Source of the DNA: an uncultured Selenomonadales bacterium
GTDB taxonomy: Bacteria > Bacillota_C > Negativicutes > Selenomonadales > Selenomonadaceae
NCBI GenBank assembly: GCA_937907035.1
Contig: CALCTX010000377.1
Location: 1 to 8,856, forward strand
Reading direction: 5' to 3'
Length of the DNA stretch: 8,856 nucleotides
The position numbers and the translations under genes are program-made. The notes beneath the pieces are model-generated. The model was not told the origin of the DNA, did not search any database, and saw only the letters and a program-made list of their open reading frames with translations. Positions 5,948 to 8,856 of the stretch are shown here, in pieces; position 1 is the first letter of the stretch, and the number at the start of each line of letters is the position of its first letter.

Positions 5948-7949
5948 ATTTTGTAAGATATACCTTATAATGCGGTCCTGACACCAAGCGCGGATATTTA
6001 GTCCTTAACGCCCCTTCATTAGTATACAGTCCGTCCCGCGGTGTTACCAAAATCGCTTTTACCTTTTGCACATCAGCAATATAAGCTACTTCTTCAGCAG
6101 AAGGCCCTCCTGCAAAAAACTTTGCTATTGCATCATGTAACTTTATTACCCGATCTACTCCCATACGAACGCCTGATGTTTTCGCATACGAATAATCTCC
6201 CATCGGCGAATAACGACGGGCAAAATAAGAAAAATGATAATTCCCGACAACATCACCTAAAGGCGGATTAAAATCTCCATAAGTATCAGGATTTGATAAC
6301 ACAAAATCCTGTTCGTTTGTATTTTCCCGAATAACCCGCCAACCGTCTATAACTTCGGCATATTCTTTATGCTCTTCATGAGTATTTGCATCCGGCCCGA
6401 AAAATATCAAATCAATTGTCCCGGTAATAAAATAAGCGTCAACCGCAATAAGCAAGGCTGCAAATAAATATGCCGCCGGCTTAGCTTTTATCTTCAGCCG
6501 CTCATATATCTGCAATAACAAAACTGCACCGAAACACATCAGCAAGAAAAATGCCGGATTTGACACCCGCCAGCCAAAATCATTGGAATAAATACTGCTG
6601 TGTACAACAAATATCAATGCCATTATAAACAGAATATAATATTTGCACAGTTTAACAAACCTTATATTCGGCAAAACCCGTGACATCAAGCAGGCTATCA
6701 CGCCAAAACTGTACCCCATGCCAAACCGTATCGGAAACAATACCAAATATACCAAGAATATCAACGGTATCACTTCCGGCAAACCACCATCAAATTTAAT
6801 TTGGGGCATTATCCCCCATCCCAAACTTGCCGATGCTCCTGAATATTTGAGCAGATATCTGAGAAAAACAGCTGATAACCCGACAGCAATAATTATCGCT
6901 CCACCTATATACAAGAGATGCTGATAAACCTCACTGCGAAAATCTTTATCACACACACACATTATCAAAGCCACTACTGCCAACAAAGCTGCCGCAAATC
7001 CCCCGGAATATACCGAACAATGAACCGAAGCTGCTACCGATGTCCCGATGATAAAGGCAAACTTCCATTTATCAATTTTTTCTTTGCTGTCCAGCATTTT
7101 GTCAAACGAAAATATGGCCAATATCACCATCACTGCTGCAACTATATGATGCGGACCCCAGATAGCATTATTCACAAACGACCAGAACCCGAAACTCAGC
7201 GAATTTTTAACAAACAATTCGACAAACGGATGAACTATCCCCTTTTCAAATTTATCAGAAGCACAAATCAACAATAAAAACATCAAACTCTTACTGTTTC
7301 CGCTAAGCCAGACGGTAATCGCTCCTAATGTCATCATCGTTATCCCACAGGTCAAACCGACCACTGTAGTACAAGTAAACAAACAGTCCGTATTAAATGC
7401 CGATACCAATTGTGCCATCAAAACATGAATCCCGAAATGATAAGCCGTAGGGACTAAATTGCCATTATCAGTTACCCACGGTGAATAAAGCGGGAATCCA
7501 TTCTTGACCAGTGAATCGACCATCGCTATTCGCGAATGATCATGAGCCGAAATCGGGAAATACAAGCCACCATCCAACAGATACGGATAAACATCATAAA
7601 TAAGCACTACCGAAAAAAACATTGTCGAAGCCATGAAACTCAAACAATATTTATCGTTAACTATATACAATTTCTTTCGTTGCCAAATAACAAATCCACC
7701 CAGCCCTGCCAAAACAGCGACTGACATTGCCCGATTAAATTGCAATGACATACTCAGAAAATTAATTGACAACATCCAAACTGTGAAACCGACCAGCGGG
7801 GAAATAAGAAAATATACCAGTTTGTCCTTGCCACCGTTTTGTTTTACCAGCGAATCCGGCAATACTGCCAATCCGATTGCCAGACAAAACAGCAATTCAA
7901 CTGCGCCGCAAAAATATGTAAAAACCACTTGTGCCTCAATTTCCGTCAT
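5946..7949 (-). CDS. GT-C-like polytopic membrane protein, putative lipid-linked sugar transferase
   Basis: A 667-residue membrane protein I cannot name. Hydrophobic stretches suggest about 12-14 helices, including roughly 8-30, 44-62, 74-90, 103-120, 190-214, 262-284, 298-334, 345-364, 393-409, 436-452, 466-482 and 491-512. The first large outside loop holds FPISAHDHSRIAMVDSL (131-147), followed by NGFPLYSPW and AYHFGIH (169-175). An acidic residue and His in that loop, then a hydrophobic helical bundle, is the layout of GT-C glycosyltransferases, which move sugars from polyprenyl phosphate onto acceptors outside the membrane. Residues 520-667 form a soluble tail with WRVIRENTNEQDFVLSNP (537-554) and KVKAILVTP (629-637), like the outside domains at the C-termini of such enzymes. 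The neighbouring ArnC-like gene, 46 bases upstream, fits a donor-synthesis partner. The ATG at 7949 follows AAGGTG with 5 bases of spacing. A polymerase or flippase role is possible; the GT-C call is inference from layout. Confidence 0.8.
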   Translation of the reverse strand: MTEIEAQVVFTYFCGAVELLFCLAIGLAVLPDSLVKQNGGKDKLVYFLISPLVGFTVWMLSINFLSMSLQFNRAMSVAVLAGLGGFVIWQRKKLYIVNDKYCLSFMASTMFFSVVLIYDVYPYLLDGGLYFPISAHDHSRIAMVDSLVKNGFPLYSPWVTDNGNLVPTAYHFGIHVLMAQLVSAFNTDCLFTCTTVVGLTCGITMMTLGAITVWLSGNSKSLMFLLLICASDKFEKGIVHPFVELFVKNSLSFGFWSFVNNAIWGPHHIVAAVMVILAIFSFDKMLDSKEKIDKWKFAFIIGTSVAASVHCSVYSGGFAAALLAVVALIMCVCDKDFRSEVYQHLLYIGGAIIIAVGLSAVFLRYLLKYSGASASLGWGIMPQIKFDGGLPEVIPLIFLVYLVLFPIRFGMGYSFGVIACLMSRVLPNIRFVKLCKYYILFIMALIFVVHSSIYSNDFGWRVSNPAFFLLMCFGAVLLLQIYERLKIKAKPAAYLFAALLIAVDAYFITGTIDLIFFGPDANTHEEHKEYAEVIDGWRVIRENTNEQDFVLSNPDTYGDFNPPLGDVVGNYHFSYFARRYSPMGDYSYAKTSGVRMGVDRVIKLHDAIAKFFAGGPSAEEVAYIADVQKVKAILVTPRDGLYTNEGALRTKYPRLVSGPHYKVYLTK

Positions 7950-7995
7950 CTCTTCACCTTCTTCTGAAAATCAATAAATCTGCTGTAAAAAGCAT

Positions 7996-8730
7996 CTATT
8001 TTGCCACAAAAATATTTATCTTTTCTTTAATATCATACTCTTCCCGTATCGAAGGTACCGTTTTGAACGAAGCAATAATCCCCTTACCGAATAACCGCAT
8101 CAATTTTACAAAACTGTAACTTGATTCGCCCTGACACCGTGGAAAATGCTTTACATTTGCATTTTTCACCTTTTTACTTTTAATAAATGCCTGGGAACTC
8201 AACGCCTCATACAACGCATTATAATTCCCGATCTCATCGGCAACTTTACGCTGACAGGCAAAATAACTGTTCAGCTCAAAATACTTGCCAATATTATGCG
8301 TAAGCAAATACACAATATTATTGATACGTGAACCCAGCACTCTGATAAACGATTCCTGTTTTTTGATATATTTCGCAAAAACAATATCCGTATCATCCGT
8401 AAGCTCATTGATCAAATTATAACATTGCTTCGGGTCCGTCTGACCGTCCGAATCAAGATTGATCACTATATCCCCGCTCACATGTCTTATACCGCAAACT
8501 ATTGCCCGATGTTGCCCGATGTTTTCCGCCAGACTAATAACCTTGATCTTGTCATTTCGCTGTGCCAGCTCCGACAGAACAGCCAACAAATTATCCGGCG
8601 AACCGTCATCAACGCAAATAATCTCATAATCATCTTTACCGGATACCGTCGCAATAATATCATTTATTACCTGTCCGACTGTTTTTTCTACATTGTAACA
8701 AGGCAGGACAAAAGATAACTTTCGTTTCAT
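7996..8730 (-). CDS. Family 2 glycosyltransferase, ArnC/GtrB-like catalytic domain without membrane helices
   Basis: A 244-residue GT-A fold glycosyltransferase, likely to move a sugar from a nucleotide donor to polyprenyl phosphate at the cytoplasmic face. The marks are SFVLPCYNVEKTV (6-18), VDDGSPDN (40-47), NIGQHRAI (70-77), the metal-binding DSD in INLDSDGQTDP (90-100) and RCQGESSYSFVKLMRLF (198-214). NIGQHRAI and GESSYSF correspond to NxGQHxAI and GESKYSF in ArnC-type enzymes, and DGQTDP to their DLQNPP. ArnC and GtrB are over 300 residues and end in two membrane helices; this protein stops soon after the catalytic domain (FKTVPSI at 222-228 then a charged tail), and the 46 bases to the next gene leave no room for a frameshifted extension. 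It must reach the membrane peripherally or through a partner, perhaps the GT-C-like protein encoded next. The ATG at 8730 has GAGAGGG 11 bases upstream, overlapping the previous gene's stop. Confidence 0.88.
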   Translation of the reverse strand: MKRKLSFVLPCYNVEKTVGQVINDIIATVSGKDDYEIICVDDGSPDNLLAVLSELAQRNDKIKVISLAENIGQHRAIVCGIRHVSGDIVINLDSDGQTDPKQCYNLINELTDDTDIVFAKYIKKQESFIRVLGSRINNIVYLLTHNIGKYFELNSYFACQRKVADEIGNYNALYEALSSQAFIKSKKVKNANVKHFPRCQGESSYSFVKLMRLFGKGIIASFKTVPSIREEYDIKEKINIFVAK

Positions 8731-8746
8731 CTTTAAACTATCCCTC

Positions 8747-8856
8747 TCAAATTCTTTCCGAAACTTCGCTTTCCCGATACTTTATTATCTTCCGGCAGCG
8801 ATCAGTATCATCGACCACCATATTCCTGCCGTTTTCATCAAGCACCCTGATATCCA
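8747..8856 (-). CDS. C-terminal end of an unidentified protein (5' partial)
   Basis: The last 35 codons of a gene that continues past the right edge, ending at a TGA (8749-8747). The visible residues run from DIRVLDENGRNMVVDDTDRC to a charged tail ending SEVSERI. The charged, amphipathic composition and the position of the stop inside the next gene's ribosome binding site (TGAGAGGG) make it a credible gene end. The other frames are less convincing: one gives a tryptophan-rich stretch closed by an earlier stop. No family can be named from this fragment; its position suggests it belongs to the same envelope or glycosylation operon. Confidence 0.6.
   Translation of the reverse strand, partial: DIRVLDENGRNMVVDDTDRCRKIIKYRESEVSERI

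Noticed and set aside
6950..6961. A short CA dinucleotide run that might be a phase-variation tract
   Set aside because: Only about six units, inside a membrane segment coding for alternating Cys and Val; the frame is intact and nothing indicates switching.
8502..8521. A perfect tandem 10-bp repeat (TTGCCCGATG twice)
   Set aside because: It encodes the conserved NIGQHRA motif of ArnC-like enzymes, so the repetition is most simply a codon-choice coincidence.

Overview
The window looks like chromosome from an anaerobic, low-to-mid GC Firmicute. The evidence is a group-B-type [FeFe] hydrogenase, FMN-dependent nitroreductase and NimA-like proteins, and strong purine-rich GGAGG ribosome binding sites. 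An ArnC-like glycosyltransferase paired with a GT-C-like membrane protein would suit a lineage with an elaborate envelope, such as Negativicutes. That placement is inference only; there is no rRNA or marker gene here.

Left part (1-1051, + strand): the 3' two-thirds or so of an [FeFe] hydrogenase with an N-terminal ferredoxin region and all three H-cluster motifs. It ends at a strong two-way terminator (1090-1120), which it shares with a convergent operon.

Middle-left (1149-3196, - strand): a compact three-gene operon read right to left, coding for a threonine-aldolase-type PLP enzyme, a NimA-like flavin protein of the pyridoxamine-phosphate-oxidase fold, and a small nitroreductase.

Gap 3197-3508: about 310 bases with no convincing protein gene. 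It holds what I consider the most interesting object in the window, a probable small structured RNA on the - strand (about 3326-3473). A 21-bp closing helix, a roughly 10/9-nt central bubble and an apical arm are followed directly by a U-tract, with a TATAAT box just upstream. The helices rely on G-U pairs that exist only in the - strand transcript. The layout resembles 6S RNA, but it is short and I cannot confirm the family.

Middle-right (3509-5933, - strand): an exported DUF3298/RsiV-like protein with its own likely promoter, preceded by a ComM/YifB-type AAA+ ATPase that uses a TTG start.

Right part (5946-8856, - strand): the genes upstream of comM are a GT-C-like polytopic membrane protein, an ArnC/GtrB-like family 2 glycosyltransferase lacking the usual C-terminal membrane helices, and the last 35 codons of an unidentified gene. 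Several of these genes are packed so that the stop codon of one overlaps or abuts the ribosome binding site of the next. The two glycosyltransferase-type genes probably act in sequence: a lipid-linked sugar donor is made at the cytoplasmic face, then the sugar is transferred outside the membrane.
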